From: CAYYNP01 sp964472545
GTDB lineage: Bacteria; Planctomycetota; Planctomycetia; Pirellulales; Thermoguttaceae
Direction: 5' to 3'
NCBI GenBank assembly: GCA_964472545.1
Contig: CAYYNP010000211.1
Coordinates: 1-17,850, forward strand
DNA length: 17,850 nt
Within the stretch, counting starts at the first letter, position 1; every line of letters starts with the position of its first letter. A program made the position numbers and the translations under genes. Below, in pieces: positions 1-7,575 of the stretch. The notes beneath the pieces were generated by a model. That model saw nothing but the letters and a program-made list of their open reading frames with translations, was not told the origin of the DNA and made no database searches.

Positions 1-52
1 CGACGGAGCCAGTCCCCTTTTTCGGGCTCCCGCACACTTTGCAGTTCTCCTG
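1..52 (+). repeat. Left copy of a 52-bp inverted repeat, REP-like
   Basis: Bases 1-52 match the reverse complement of 17790-17841 at 50 of 52 positions, with bases 1-45 identical. Within the repeat, GGAGCC (5-10) can pair with GGCTCC (25-30) around a 14-base loop containing CCCCTTTTT. A short GC hairpin with a C/T-rich loop resembles the dispersed REP-type repeats associated with RAYT transposases, but no RAYT gene is present here, so that link is inferred. The window begins exactly at the repeat, which suggests an assembly break at a multicopy sequence. Confidence 0.85.
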
Positions 53-70
53 CTTGCGGGTTAGCAAGTA

Positions 71-100
71 TTGCCCCCTCCCCCGGAGCCCCACTATAAT
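71..100 (+). promoter_or_regulatory. Candidate sigma70-type promoter
   Basis: TTGCCC at 71-76 (four of six to the -35 consensus) is followed after 18 bases by a perfect TATAAT at 95-100. A perfect -10 hexamer is rare in DNA this GC-rich. It points rightwards but lies over 600 bases upstream of the next credible start, so its transcript is unknown. Confidence 0.4.
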
Positions 101-715
101 GCACCGTTAGCCTCGTGTCGGCTTTGCGAGGGTCGAGACTTTCGGATTCTCGATCTTCCGGTGAAACGGTCGGGCGGAGAAGTGGCGGGTGGTGTCGATT
201 GGGAAGTGACTCGGGGGAAGTTCATTGTAGCGGCATCGTGTAATCCGGAACGTACTTGGTCGGGCAAATCGCCCGTCGGATGCCTGGTGCTCGCGACAGT
301 TGGCGCTTTCTTCAAACGAGTCACCGTGGCCGTGGCAGGTGCCGACTCGTCCATGGGGAAACGGGTATGTACTGCGGCAGAAGACGACGAGCGCTTTACC
401 AGGCTTGGCGAGATGGGAGAGTCGCGAGAGGGGGCCGACCCGCAAACGGTCGATCCCGAAGTGTTTTCGACGCCGGGGCTGCAACCGACCGGAGCGGCGG
501 TATCGGTGGGATGGGACGGAGGTTGGGTCGCGTACTCGTACTCTTCGAGCGACGGCCGTTGGAGAAGCTGCAAGAGCCCGCCTTGTAAGCTGTCGCCTTC
601 CAGAGGCTCCGTGACGGTAGGCCGCCAGGGTGCAGCCGTGCTGCTTGATGTCCTGCGGCCGCGGATCGCTGCCGACGGTTTCGTTTACTCATGGGTTTTA
701 CGTCGCGCTAAACGC

Positions 716-721
716 AGGAGG
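716..721 (+). promoter_or_regulatory. Shine-Dalgarno site that fixes the start at 729
   Basis: A perfect AGGAGG lies seven bases before the ATG at 729. The same frame is open from an ATG at 630, but that start has no such site, and the stretch between does not resemble a signal peptide. Confidence 0.85.
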
Positions 722-728
722 TTCAGCG

Positions 729-3713
729 ATGACCGCACGGGCCGTATTCACTGCCGCAATCACCCTGGCACTCGCCTCTCGCCTGACGGGGGCGGCTCAG
801 GCAGACTCCCTACAGACCGTGGAGGATGGCGCACGGATACAGGCTGCCGTCGAGGCCGACTGGATCGCTGACGATCGGCGTTTCTCGGCCGCAAGCGCGC
901 CGACGCACGGGCCCGTCACGGTCAATGCGCGGGGCGTCTCCACCGTTCAGGACGCCGCCGGAGCCATCGATGGCGTCAAGAACGGCCGGTTCGGATTCCA
1001 CGTGGCCGTGGGAGAAAACGACCCCTGGTGGCAGGTCGACTTGGGCCGCGACTACCGACTTGACCGCGTGGTGATCTTCAACCGGACGGACGAAGGCCAC
1101 GCATCGCGCACCCGGAATATCGCCCTGCAAGTAGCGCGCTCCGAACGTCCCGACCGGTTCGCATCGGTCTATCAACACGACGGCACCGTGTTCTACGGTG
1201 CGAATGAGAACAAGCCGTTGATCGTCCGGTTCGACGGGAAGGCCGTGGACGGGCGCATCGTACGGCTGCGCGTTTCCGGCGTCTGCCATCTTGCCCTTGA
1301 TGAAGTGGAGATCTATGCGAGCGACGATCCGACGAAGAACATCGCCCTGGGCAGGCCGGCCGATCAGAAGAGCGTCAGCCGCCACTCGGCTCCCGGCACG
1401 AGTGGGCACCCGACGCCGAGTTGGGTCCCGGCCGGAGGCGGCTTCCGGCTGGCTCATACACGAGACGTCGTTCGTCGGGCACGCGACCTGGCGGCGCGGC
1501 TCCGATCGGAGAACGCCTCCGGCCGGATCGGCCCCCTGGTTGAGGATCTCGGTAAGCTCGAGCGTCGGTTAGCGGAGCTAGAGGCCCGTCCGGCGGTACC
1601 CGAATCGATCCGCAAGGAGATCTACTTCCGGGCTCGACGCCTATCGCGCAAGATCGCCTTTTCGAATCCGCTGTTCGATTTCGACAAGCTGTTGTTCGTC
1701 AAGCGGCATCGGGGTAGCCTTCCCCACATATGCGATCAGTACTACGGCTTCACGGCAGTACCGGGCGGAGGGCTGTTCGTGCTGTCGGAGCCGTTCGGTG
1801 ACCGTCCGAAGCTGGCCAATCTGCTGCAAGAGTCGGAAGTCGAAAACGGACGTCTCGCGGGTCGGAGACTTGTCCCCGGCGCGTTCCTCTCCCCGGAAGT
1901 CTCCTATGACGGCGAGACGGTCCTCTTCGCCTACAGTGCGAACCGCGAGACGATGCAGTCGTGGGATGAAGTATGGCCTCCGTCGAAGGGCCGCAGGAAA
2001 TGGACCGCTGAGAACTGCTATCACGTCTTCAAGGTCAACGCCGACGGCAGCGGGCTCGTGCAATTGACCGACGGCCCCTGGGACGACTTCGATCCGTGTT
2101 TTCTGCCCAACGGCCGGATCGCATTGATCTCGGAACGCCGCGGCGGATACGTGCGCTGCGGCATTCGGGCATGCCGAAGCTTCAACCTGTGTTCCATGAA
2201 ACCCGACGGAAGCGACCTGACGCCGCTGAGCTACTTCGACACCAACGAGTGGCATCCGAGCGTGAACCACGAGGGGATGATCGTCTTCACGCGATGGGAT
2301 TACGTCGATCGCAACACGCAGATGGCCCACCATCTTTGGACCTGCACGCCCGACGGCCGGGACGCGCGGGCACCGCACGGCAACTACCCGGTGCGGCGAG
2401 GCGGCCGGCCGTGGGCCGAGTTGAGCATTCGAGCGATTCCCGGCTCGCACCGATACGTGGCCACGGCGGCCCCACACCATGGGTACGCCTTCGGTTCGTT
2501 GGTGCTGATCGATCTTCGCAACGTGGACGACGACGCCAACTCCCAGATCACCCGGCTCACGCCCGAGGTGCCGTTCCCGGAAGCCGAGGGCCCGATTCGT
2601 GAAAACGAGGTGTATGGAACACCCTGGCCGTTGAGCGAGGACGACTACTTGTGCGTCTACGATCCGCAAGCGGAGAACCACGGCATCTACTGGATCGATC
2701 GCTACGGCAACAGGGAGTTGATCTACCGCGACCGCTCGACTTCGTGCCTCAGCCCGATTCCGCTTCGCGCTGGCCCAATGCCGCCGGTGATTCCCGAATC
2801 GCGGCAAGAGTTTGCCGTCTCCGGGAAAGGTGCGGCCGGAGATCGCCCGGCGACCATCGCGCTGATGGACGTGTACGACGGAGATTTCCAGTGGCCGGAG
2901 GAGACCAGGATCACGCACTTGCGCGTGCTTCAGTTGCTGCCGAAGTCGACTGCCTCGCGGAACACGCCACGAATCGGCATCGCCGAACAGACCAACGCCC
3001 GGGCCGTGCTGGGCACCGTCCCCGTTCAGAGCGACGGCAGCGCCTACTTCGAGGCTCCGCCCGGCAAGCTGATCTACTTTCAGGCGCTCGATGAGCGGGG
3101 CATGGCAGTGCAGTCGATGCGCAGCGGAACTTACGTCCATCCGGGTGAGCACCTAACGTGCTTAGGCTGCCACGAGCCGAAGCACCGCTCGCCGAGCACG
3201 CATGCGGGACTCCCCCTGGCCCTGCGGCGCCCGCCTTCAAAACTCGAGCCCGACGTGGAAGGTTCGAACCCGTTTAGCTACGTTCGCCTGGTGCAGCCGG
3301 TCTTGGATCGCCATTGTGTGGCGTGTCACCGCGAGAAGCGGGCACTCGACCTGTCCGGCGAGATCCAGTATCGCCCCTGCCCACGAGACACGCACAAGCA
3401 GTGCTGTTACACCCGGTCGTACAACAACCTGGCGGCGGATTACGGCTTCTGCTTTCACGCCCACAGCGACACGACCATTGCCAACGTCGACGTACCCCAA
3501 CGCGCAGCCAGCCGAACGATCCCCGGCAAGTTCGGCGCCCGGGCGGCCAAGCTGCTGGAATACCTCGACGAGCGACACTACGCCGTGAAGCTACGCGACG
3601 AAGACTACCACCGCGTCGTCTTGTGGCTCGACTGCAACTCCGAGTTCCTTGGTGCCTACGAGCAGCCCGAAGCGCAGGCCCACGGCGAAGTCGTCCGGCC
3701 GGCCCTGGAGTGA
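729..3713 (+). CDS. Secreted discoidin / beta-propeller / dihaem c protein, hydrazine synthase alpha-like
   Basis: A 994-residue exported protein. The ATG at 729 has a perfect AGGAGG seven bases upstream and gives a clean signal peptide with likely cleavage after AQA (residue 25). Residues about 75-197 look like an F5/8 type C (discoidin) domain, with WWQVDLG at 100-106 and a final DEVEIYA strand. Residues about 345-780 contain TolB/PD40-like propeller repeats, for example around VNADGSGLVQLTDG. The C-terminal part has two c-type haem motifs, CLGCH (811-815) and CVACH (863-867), followed by a cysteine-rich stretch. The order propeller then two haem-binding regions matches the hydrazine synthase alpha subunit of anammox bacteria, whose relatives are widespread in other planctomycetes. 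Hydrazine synthesis is not implied: no beta/gamma subunits are nearby, and the discoidin domain suggests attachment to glycans or surfaces. A periplasmic or surface redox or sensing role is inferred; the substrate is unknown. It appears to be a single-gene unit. Confidence 0.93.
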   Translation: MTARAVFTAAITLALASRLTGAAQADSLQTVEDGARIQAAVEADWIADDRRFSAASAPTHGPVTVNARGVSTVQDAAGAIDGVKNGRFGFHVAVGENDPWWQVDLGRDYRLDRVVIFNRTDEGHASRTRNIALQVARSERPDRFASVYQHDGTVFYGANENKPLIVRFDGKAVDGRIVRLRVSGVCHLALDEVEIYASDDPTKNIALGRPADQKSVSRHSAPGTSGHPTPSWVPAGGGFRLAHTRDVVRRARDLAARLRSENASGRIGPLVEDLGKLERRLAELEARPAVPESIRKEIYFRARRLSRKIAFSNPLFDFDKLLFVKRHRGSLPHICDQYYGFTAVPGGGLFVLSEPFGDRPKLANLLQESEVENGRLAGRRLVPGAFLSPEVSYDGETVLFAYSANRETMQSWDEVWPPSKGRRKWTAENCYHVFKVNADGSGLVQLTDGPWDDFDPCFLPNGRIALISERRGGYVRCGIRACRSFNLCSMKPDGSDLTPLSYFDTNEWHPSVNHEGMIVFTRWDYVDRNTQMAHHLWTCTPDGRDARAPHGNYPVRRGGRPWAELSIRAIPGSHRYVATAAPHHGYAFGSLVLIDLRNVDDDANSQITRLTPEVPFPEAEGPIRENEVYGTPWPLSEDDYLCVYDPQAENHGIYWIDRYGNRELIYRDRSTSCLSPIPLRAGPMPPVIPESRQEFAVSGKGAAGDRPATIALMDVYDGDFQWPEETRITHLRVLQLLPKSTASRNTPRIGIAEQTNARAVLGTVPVQSDGSAYFEAPPGKLIYFQALDERGMAVQSMRSGTYVHPGEHLTCLGCHEPKHRSPSTHAGLPLALRRPPSKLEPDVEGSNPFSYVRLVQPVLDRHCVACHREKRALDLSGEIQYRPCPRDTHKQCCYTRSYNNLAADYGFCFHAHSDTTIANVDVPQRAASRTIPGKFGARAAKLLEYLDERHYAVKLRDEDYHRVVLWLDCNSEFLGAYEQPEAQAHGEVVRPALE

Positions 3714-3967
3714 CTTGCCGCTGCGGCGAGTTTGCCGGGGCCCGCTTCCAGCACGCCCAGCGCCGCTGCGGCCTGTGCGAACTTGCCCTGCTCGAGAAAC
3801 GGCTGGAAGCCCTTCATCATCCGGCCAACCGGCTGTCACTCTTCCGCGTGCCGATAGAAACGCGCCGTCTTCTCCTGCAACGACTGCGGCGGTTTCGCCG
3901 GATTGTCTTGGGCACGCAACGAGGCTCCGGCGATCAACGGGAATGCGAGAGCCAGGATCGTTGACAT
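3656..3967 (-). pseudogene. Remnant of a small secreted protein with an in-frame TGA
   Basis: From the ATG at 3967 the minus strand encodes a signal-peptide-like segment (MSTILALAFPLIAGASLRAQ) followed by about 23 residues, ending RHAEE, and then a TGA at 3836-3838. The same frame continues to a TAG at 3656-3658 and reads QPVGRMMKGFQPFLEQGKF and then FAQAAAALG. From memory, planctomycete secreted proteins often carry a C-terminal helical motif of the type P-[IV]-G-x-[ILM]-M-x-x-F-x-P-x-x-x-x-G-K-x-x-E-A-E, so coding similarity appears to run through the stop. The simplest reading is a single TGG-to-TGA change, or a sequencing error, in a roughly 100-residue exported protein or the remnant of a larger one. 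The start has no clear ribosome binding site. The extended frame overlaps the 3' end of the convergent gene by 58 bases. If the TGA is a true end, a 43-residue exported peptide remains possible. Confidence 0.4.
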
Positions 3968-4092
3968 CCACGTGGTTCTGCCGAAAAGCGGGATGTCCTT
4001 CTGCTCAGCCGAAGTACCACCACTATCGCCGCATAGCTCGCGGCCGAGACGATTCGCCAAGCCTCTCCCGCATGGCTCCTTCAATCGCAACC

Positions 4093-5154
4093 CTATGCCG
4101 GTTCATCCGGCCCTTTCTCTGACTCCGTTTCCCCCCCTCCCTCGCCTTCGTTCTCACTCTTGTCTTGTCTTTCCTTCTCTTCGTACCATTTGTCCAACTT
4201 GCACCCGCCTTCCTTGAATCCAGTCTCCCTGCAGTCGCAACCCCGACAGTGCTCGTTGTACTCCGCCCAGCTTACTGCTTGCTTGCTAAACCACGGTAAT
4301 AGGTAGTGATACCAATAGAATTGTCCGTAGATGTCCCATCCGACATTAAGTCGATAATCGTACTCGGCTTCCTTCTCGTCTGCCATCACTTTCGCAAAGT
4401 CCTCGCTGAATCTCTCCGCCACCTGCAAGGGATTAGGGACACTCTCGTTGGTACTTCCTAATTCTGTGTCCGGGCTTCGTCGTTTGCTCACCCGACGAAC
4501 TTCCAGACAGAAGGAACTGAACGCCTCGATCTGATACGGGTACGGATTGAGGAGCATCGTGTCGGAGAGAATAATCACAAAGCAAGTTGGTGTTCCCCGG
4601 TAGAACCTAATCGATTTCTCGACGTCAAGCCCAAAACCCTCCAAGAGTCCTATCATATTCTCAATCTCTCCCCTGATTTGCCCTCCCCCCCGTCTTTCTT
4701 GGCTTTCACGAAAGCGCGAATAGCAAGGATGAGTGAGCATGAATTTCGTCTCGAGATTCGAGCTGATTCTTCTCGCGACAATCTCGGCAATCTTCGTGAC
4801 ATTTGACTTGAGGCCAAGGAGTGACGATCCCACGACTATCAATTTGTTGTCAGATATAAACCGGTTCACAAACCTATCCCCGTCCTCGCCTTGAGTTCTC
4901 ATGTTGCCGGAGAATAAGAGCGCTTTGGGGCGATTCTCATATGCGGTCACGATCCCGACCTTTTGTGAAGCCGCAAAGAGACCTGTCATATCCGAAATCA
5001 GATCGCGAGTGCCGTCTTGACCTTCAGTGATGCCGGTAACGAGCTTTGTGAAGGCATCGTCGGATTTCTGGTAATACCGGTAGGTCACAAATATGGATAC
5101 ACCGCCGAGAACAAGTGACAGGATCCCAAGGATGATCGTGAGAGGGTCTAGCAT
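4093..5154 (-). CDS. Membrane-anchored protein of unknown function, low GC, possible defence effector
   Basis: A 353-residue protein with a strong ribosome binding site (AGGAGG, complement of 5160-5165, five bases before the ATG). An N-terminal membrane segment spans residues about 5-27. The middle (about 75-222) alternates hydrophobic strands (LIVVGSSLLGL, CFVIILSD) with helices and contains FYRGTPTCF and MLLNPYPYQIEAF. That pattern faintly recalls phospholipase D-like or DUF5919-type domains found with bacterial conflict genes, but the HxKxxxxD motif is absent, so this is only a suggestion. Tyrosine- and tryptophan-rich residues 264-300 lead to a cysteine cluster (303, 306, 308, 318) that could bind metal, then a highly charged Glu/Gly tail. 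Sampled GC is about 45-50% against about 65% in nearby genes, a sign of recent transfer. The real function is not known; the gene itself is well supported. Confidence 0.88.
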   Translation of the reverse strand: MLDPLTIILGILSLVLGGVSIFVTYRYYQKSDDAFTKLVTGITEGQDGTRDLISDMTGLFAASQKVGIVTAYENRPKALLFSGNMRTQGEDGDRFVNRFISDNKLIVVGSSLLGLKSNVTKIAEIVARRISSNLETKFMLTHPCYSRFRESQERRGGGQIRGEIENMIGLLEGFGLDVEKSIRFYRGTPTCFVIILSDTMLLNPYPYQIEAFSSFCLEVRRVSKRRSPDTELGSTNESVPNPLQVAERFSEDFAKVMADEKEAEYDYRLNVGWDIYGQFYWYHYLLPWFSKQAVSWAEYNEHCRGCDCRETGFKEGGCKLDKWYEEKERQDKSENEGEGGGETESEKGPDEPA

Positions 5155-5492
5155 GGTCTCCTCCTTCGGTCTTGTTGGAGCCGTTCAACGCCTTGTACGA
5201 ACCGGATAATGTAGCAGACGGTAACAGGCATAATGGTACGTTCTCCCGAAACTGAGTGGATGGTGGGAAAGAACATGACCTCCCCTCAGGACGGCGCTCC
5301 TCCGTCGGAGGCCCCTATCTGCTATTGATCATAGGGGCCACGGCAACGCCCGTCAACCAGCGTCACGGAGTGGTGTGAAACCCTCAATTATTTCGGGGGG
5401 TGCCAGCGGACGTGGGTACTGCGCGAGAAACCCCCAGGATGAACTCACAGCAAGGACATCGGTGGCTTTCGCAGCGTGCAGGGGCACACACT
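5155..5492. other. Intergenic region with hairpins, no gene seen
   Basis: This 338-base gap separates two minus-strand genes. Plus-strand reading frames crossing it are shadows that continue through the gene at 5493. It contains two adjacent hairpins (5299-5339) and the ribosome binding site of the 4093-5154 gene. No tRNA-like or repeat structure was seen. A possible extended -10 (TGCTACATT on the minus strand, about 50-60 bases before the 5154 start) lacks a matching -35. Confidence 0.5.
5299..5339. terminator. Tandem hairpins, possible terminator
   Basis: CCTCC (5299-5303) pairs with GGAGG (5307-5311) around three bases. GGCCCCTAT (5310-5318) pairs perfectly with ATAGGGGCC (5331-5339) around a 12-base loop. 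The two stems share bases 5310-5311, so they may be alternatives. No T-run follows on either strand, so an intrinsic terminator of the usual kind is not shown. The position fits transcript ending after the gene at 5493-6584. Confidence 0.35.
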
Positions 5493-6584
5493 TCATTCGT
5501 TTGTGCGAGAAGCGCTTCGCAGAAACCGATAAAACACGTCCTTCTTCCCGCCCCGATCGATCGCGTCGTGGACGTAGAACATGATGTACTCCCCTTTATT
5601 CTCGGTGGGCAGGAACTTGTAGGAGAATCCCTTCGCGTAGAGCTTGGCCTGGCGATGGTCCAGATTGGAAAGCGGGACGGCAATCGCCCCGTCGCGGTCT
5701 TTCCCTCGGCCGTACGTCATCCACATCAGGTAGGCCTCGTCGTCGAATTCGAACACGAATGGGATCATATCGAGGAACTGTCTCGGCCGATCGTCCGTGA
5801 GCAGGTGTTGCTTGCCGTTCCAGGTAAAGCCGTCATCCGAGACCATATAGTAGATATCCGTGGTCTTGTTCGCGTAGAAGATCCCGGCCTTCTTATCGAA
5901 CCGCGTCCAGGCGAGAAAGTACCCGCCGTCGTCGAGTTGATACAGAAACGGAAAGTCGTCGTTCAAGGGGTGATCGGTGATCTTGGCCGGCTTCGACCAA
6001 GTTTGCCCTTGGTCCTTCGAGACCATCTGATACAGCTCGTGGTTGCCCGTGCGGTTGGAGGAAAACACCATCATGAAGCGGCCCCGGTCGTCGACGAACG
6101 TGTTTCCGGCCCAATTGCACGAGGCGTGGTCGGTGAGGTTCCTGGGCTGAGACCAGGTCCTGGTGTCTTTGGAATGCATGTAGTAGATATTGCGAATCCA
6201 ATCGATCTCCTTACTCCGCCAAAAGAACATGTGGAACGTTCCGTCGGCCGTTTGAAACAGATTGGGGCCCATGTCTTTGTGCGGACCGTCGACGATCGGA
6301 TAGGCCTCGCTCCAGGCGACGGCGTCGTCGGACGTCTTCATGAAGATCCCCACCACGTCGTGACGCGCGGAGATAAACGCCGCGTAGTACTTTCCGTCCT
6401 GGGCCAGCACGACGCTAGGGTCCTCGTCGTTCTCGGGACTGAACGTCAATTGCCGCTCCTCGCCCGAGCGGGCAGTAGAACCGGCCCGAGGGCTCGACGG
6501 GCCCTCGCTCTCACCCGCCGCCGCTACGCACACTAAGCAGCCAGTGGCGATCAAGAACGCGGCAAATCGGATCAATTCGCTCAC
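5493..6584 (-). CDS. Secreted Asp-box (BNR) propeller protein, sialidase-like
   Basis: A 363-residue exported protein. The GTG at 6584 was chosen because AAGGAGA lies six bases upstream and the resulting N-terminus (MSELIRFAAFLIATG) is a signal peptide ending near AAAGES. An upstream in-frame ATG at 6662 has neither. The mature protein has repeated Asp-box-type turns: SKDQGQTW at 189-196 is canonical, with degenerate copies such as SKDTRTWS, SDDAVAWS and SDDGFTWN. This spacing marks a five- or six-bladed propeller as in sialidases (GH33/GH93) and GH43-like glycosidases. Catalytic residues could not be assigned, so it may bind or hydrolyse glycans or be a non-catalytic propeller. The Imm26-like gene ends 71 bases upstream on the same strand, so co-transcription is possible. 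Hairpins follow downstream. Confidence 0.88.
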   Translation of the reverse strand: MSELIRFAAFLIATGCLVCVAAAGESEGPSSPRAGSTARSGEERQLTFSPENDEDPSVVLAQDGKYYAAFISARHDVVGIFMKTSDDAVAWSEAYPIVDGPHKDMGPNLFQTADGTFHMFFWRSKEIDWIRNIYYMHSKDTRTWSQPRNLTDHASCNWAGNTFVDDRGRFMMVFSSNRTGNHELYQMVSKDQGQTWSKPAKITDHPLNDDFPFLYQLDDGGYFLAWTRFDKKAGIFYANKTTDIYYMVSDDGFTWNGKQHLLTDDRPRQFLDMIPFVFEFDDEAYLMWMTYGRGKDRDGAIAVPLSNLDHRQAKLYAKGFSYKFLPTENKGEYIMFYVHDAIDRGGKKDVFYRFLRSASRTNE

Positions 6585-6590
6585 GAGAGT

Positions 6591-6597
6591 TCTCCTT
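6591..6597 (-). promoter_or_regulatory. Ribosome binding site supporting a GTG start
   Basis: On the minus strand AAGGAGA stands six bases before the GTG at 6584. It decides that start over the ATG at 6662, which would also run into the upstream gene by seven bases (its stop is at 6656-6658). Confidence 0.7.
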
Positions 6598-6655
6598 CTT
6601 GCGTGGATTGCCGGACGCTCACGGAAGCCGGCGTGCGTCGCCCCGTTGGCTGAGC

Positions 6656-7471
6656 TTACCAATCACGCCATCTGTCTGCCAGGTCTTGGTAGTGGCCAAG
6701 TCCACATGCATGCACAACGGCCTCGAACTCCTCGCAGATATCTTCGCGTTCCACGGTCTCAATAAAGTCGAGTTTGGCATCAATCGCGTTGAACGACTCG
6801 ATGCTGCATTGCAGGACAGCCATGCGTTCGTCTTCGTTGGCCGAAGGGCCGAGCCCCAACAGGTCGCGAACCGTATCCTTCATGATCTTGCGTGACGCGC
6901 GAACGGCCTTGGCGGGTGGATAGTCCTTCCAGCGGTCGAAGAACTGATGATCGGATAGATCGTCGAGTGAGACCTGAAGAAGATACTGTCGCCGCTGCTG
7001 CCTTGCCTCTTTGCGTCGTCTGCTGTCTGCTGCATCCTTCGCCTGATCCTCCGCGAGAACGGCGTCGCGTTCGTGGTCCCATCGCCATTGGGCAAGCGGC
7101 TGAATCGCCAGGGACGACCAATCGCCAAAGCTGCCACTTCGGATTCCCCTCTCCTCGGAGGTAGGCTGAATTTGGCCGATAAGAATGAACTCGTCCGGGA
7201 CCGAATCGGAAACCCAGAGGACCTCGCGGTTCCCTGGCCATGAGTGATGGGTCAAACGCAGGATGGGGCGCAAGGCCGGTTCATCTGCGCTGGGGATCTC
7301 CGTGCCAATCCACGCGGAGCAGGCCACCAAGACACAAGCGGACTTCCATTGCTTCGCGGGTTCGCTGTCGGCGTCTAGAATTACTCGGCATACGAAATAG
7401 CGACCGTCATCGAGCGGGACGGCAAACGCGTCACCTGCTGCTGGGAGTTGGACTTTCTTCCTGCGCGGCAT
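6656..7471 (-). CDS. Imm26-like immunity protein with a C-terminal extension
   Basis: A 271-residue cytoplasmic protein with no signal peptide or membrane segment. Residues about 6-100 match the Imm26 immunity pattern: GDAFAVPLDDGRYFVCRV at 13-30, a central strand region, HHSWPG at 75-80 and DEFILIGQI at 93-101. Imm26 proteins neutralise polymorphic toxins by binding them. Residues about 130-165 form a charged helix, and 168-271 form a second, mostly helical acidic domain (SDHQFFDRWKDYPPAKAV; later HACGLGHYQDLADRW) not recognised as a named family. The ATG at 7471 starts immediately before the conserved part with only a weak purine-rich ribosome site (GGAGCAGAGAG); an ATG at 7543 in frame is less likely. 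No toxin gene lies next to it, so it is an orphan immunity gene or has been recruited for another task. Confidence 0.82.
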   Translation of the reverse strand: MPRRKKVQLPAAGDAFAVPLDDGRYFVCRVILDADSEPAKQWKSACVLVACSAWIGTEIPSADEPALRPILRLTHHSWPGNREVLWVSDSVPDEFILIGQIQPTSEERGIRSGSFGDWSSLAIQPLAQWRWDHERDAVLAEDQAKDAADSRRRKEARQQRRQYLLQVSLDDLSDHQFFDRWKDYPPAKAVRASRKIMKDTVRDLLGLGPSANEDERMAVLQCSIESFNAIDAKLDFIETVEREDICEEFEAVVHACGLGHYQDLADRWRDW

Positions 7472-7575
7472 CTCTCTGCTCCGCTCACGACAGTCATTTG
7501 TCGGCAGAACGGAACGCCACGGCCCCCAAGCGTTTCGCTGCATGCCGTTACTGAGGCTCCCTGTTGTGCCAATCG

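Larger units (their letters stand above)
53..728. other. Intergenic region without a supportable gene
   Basis: About 675 bases lie between the left repeat and the first well supported gene. Several frames are open for 100-266 codons on both strands, but none gives a recognisable domain, signal peptide or convincing ribosome binding site, and they overlap one another as expected for GC-rich shadows. The only distinct signal is a sigma70-type promoter candidate near its left edge. The stretch may hold a long leader for the gene at 729, a small RNA, or the remains of a decayed gene. Confidence 0.5.

Noticed and set aside
630..728. Longer start for the discoidin/dihaem protein
   Set aside because: The 33 extra residues do not resemble a signal peptide, while the ATG at 729 has a perfect AGGAGG and a clean signal sequence.
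71..871. Open frame of 266 codons upstream of the first gene
   Set aside because: It has no recognisable motif, no good ribosome site and runs into the 729 gene in another frame; competing frames on the other strand are equally open. Probably a GC-rich shadow.
1641..3152. Minus-strand frame of 503 codons
   Set aside because: Lies wholly antisense to the well supported propeller/haem gene and has no domain features.
3261..3271. GGTTCGAACCC, like a tRNA T-arm
   Set aside because: Lies inside the dihaem coding region and has no acceptor, anticodon or D arm around it.
3968..4090. N-terminal extension of the 3836 minus-strand frame
   Set aside because: The added residues are unstructured and precede what is clearly a signal peptide starting at 3967.
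5400..6536. Plus-strand frame of 378 codons
   Set aside because: Antisense shadow of the Asp-box protein, whose signal peptide, RBS and repeats are convincing.
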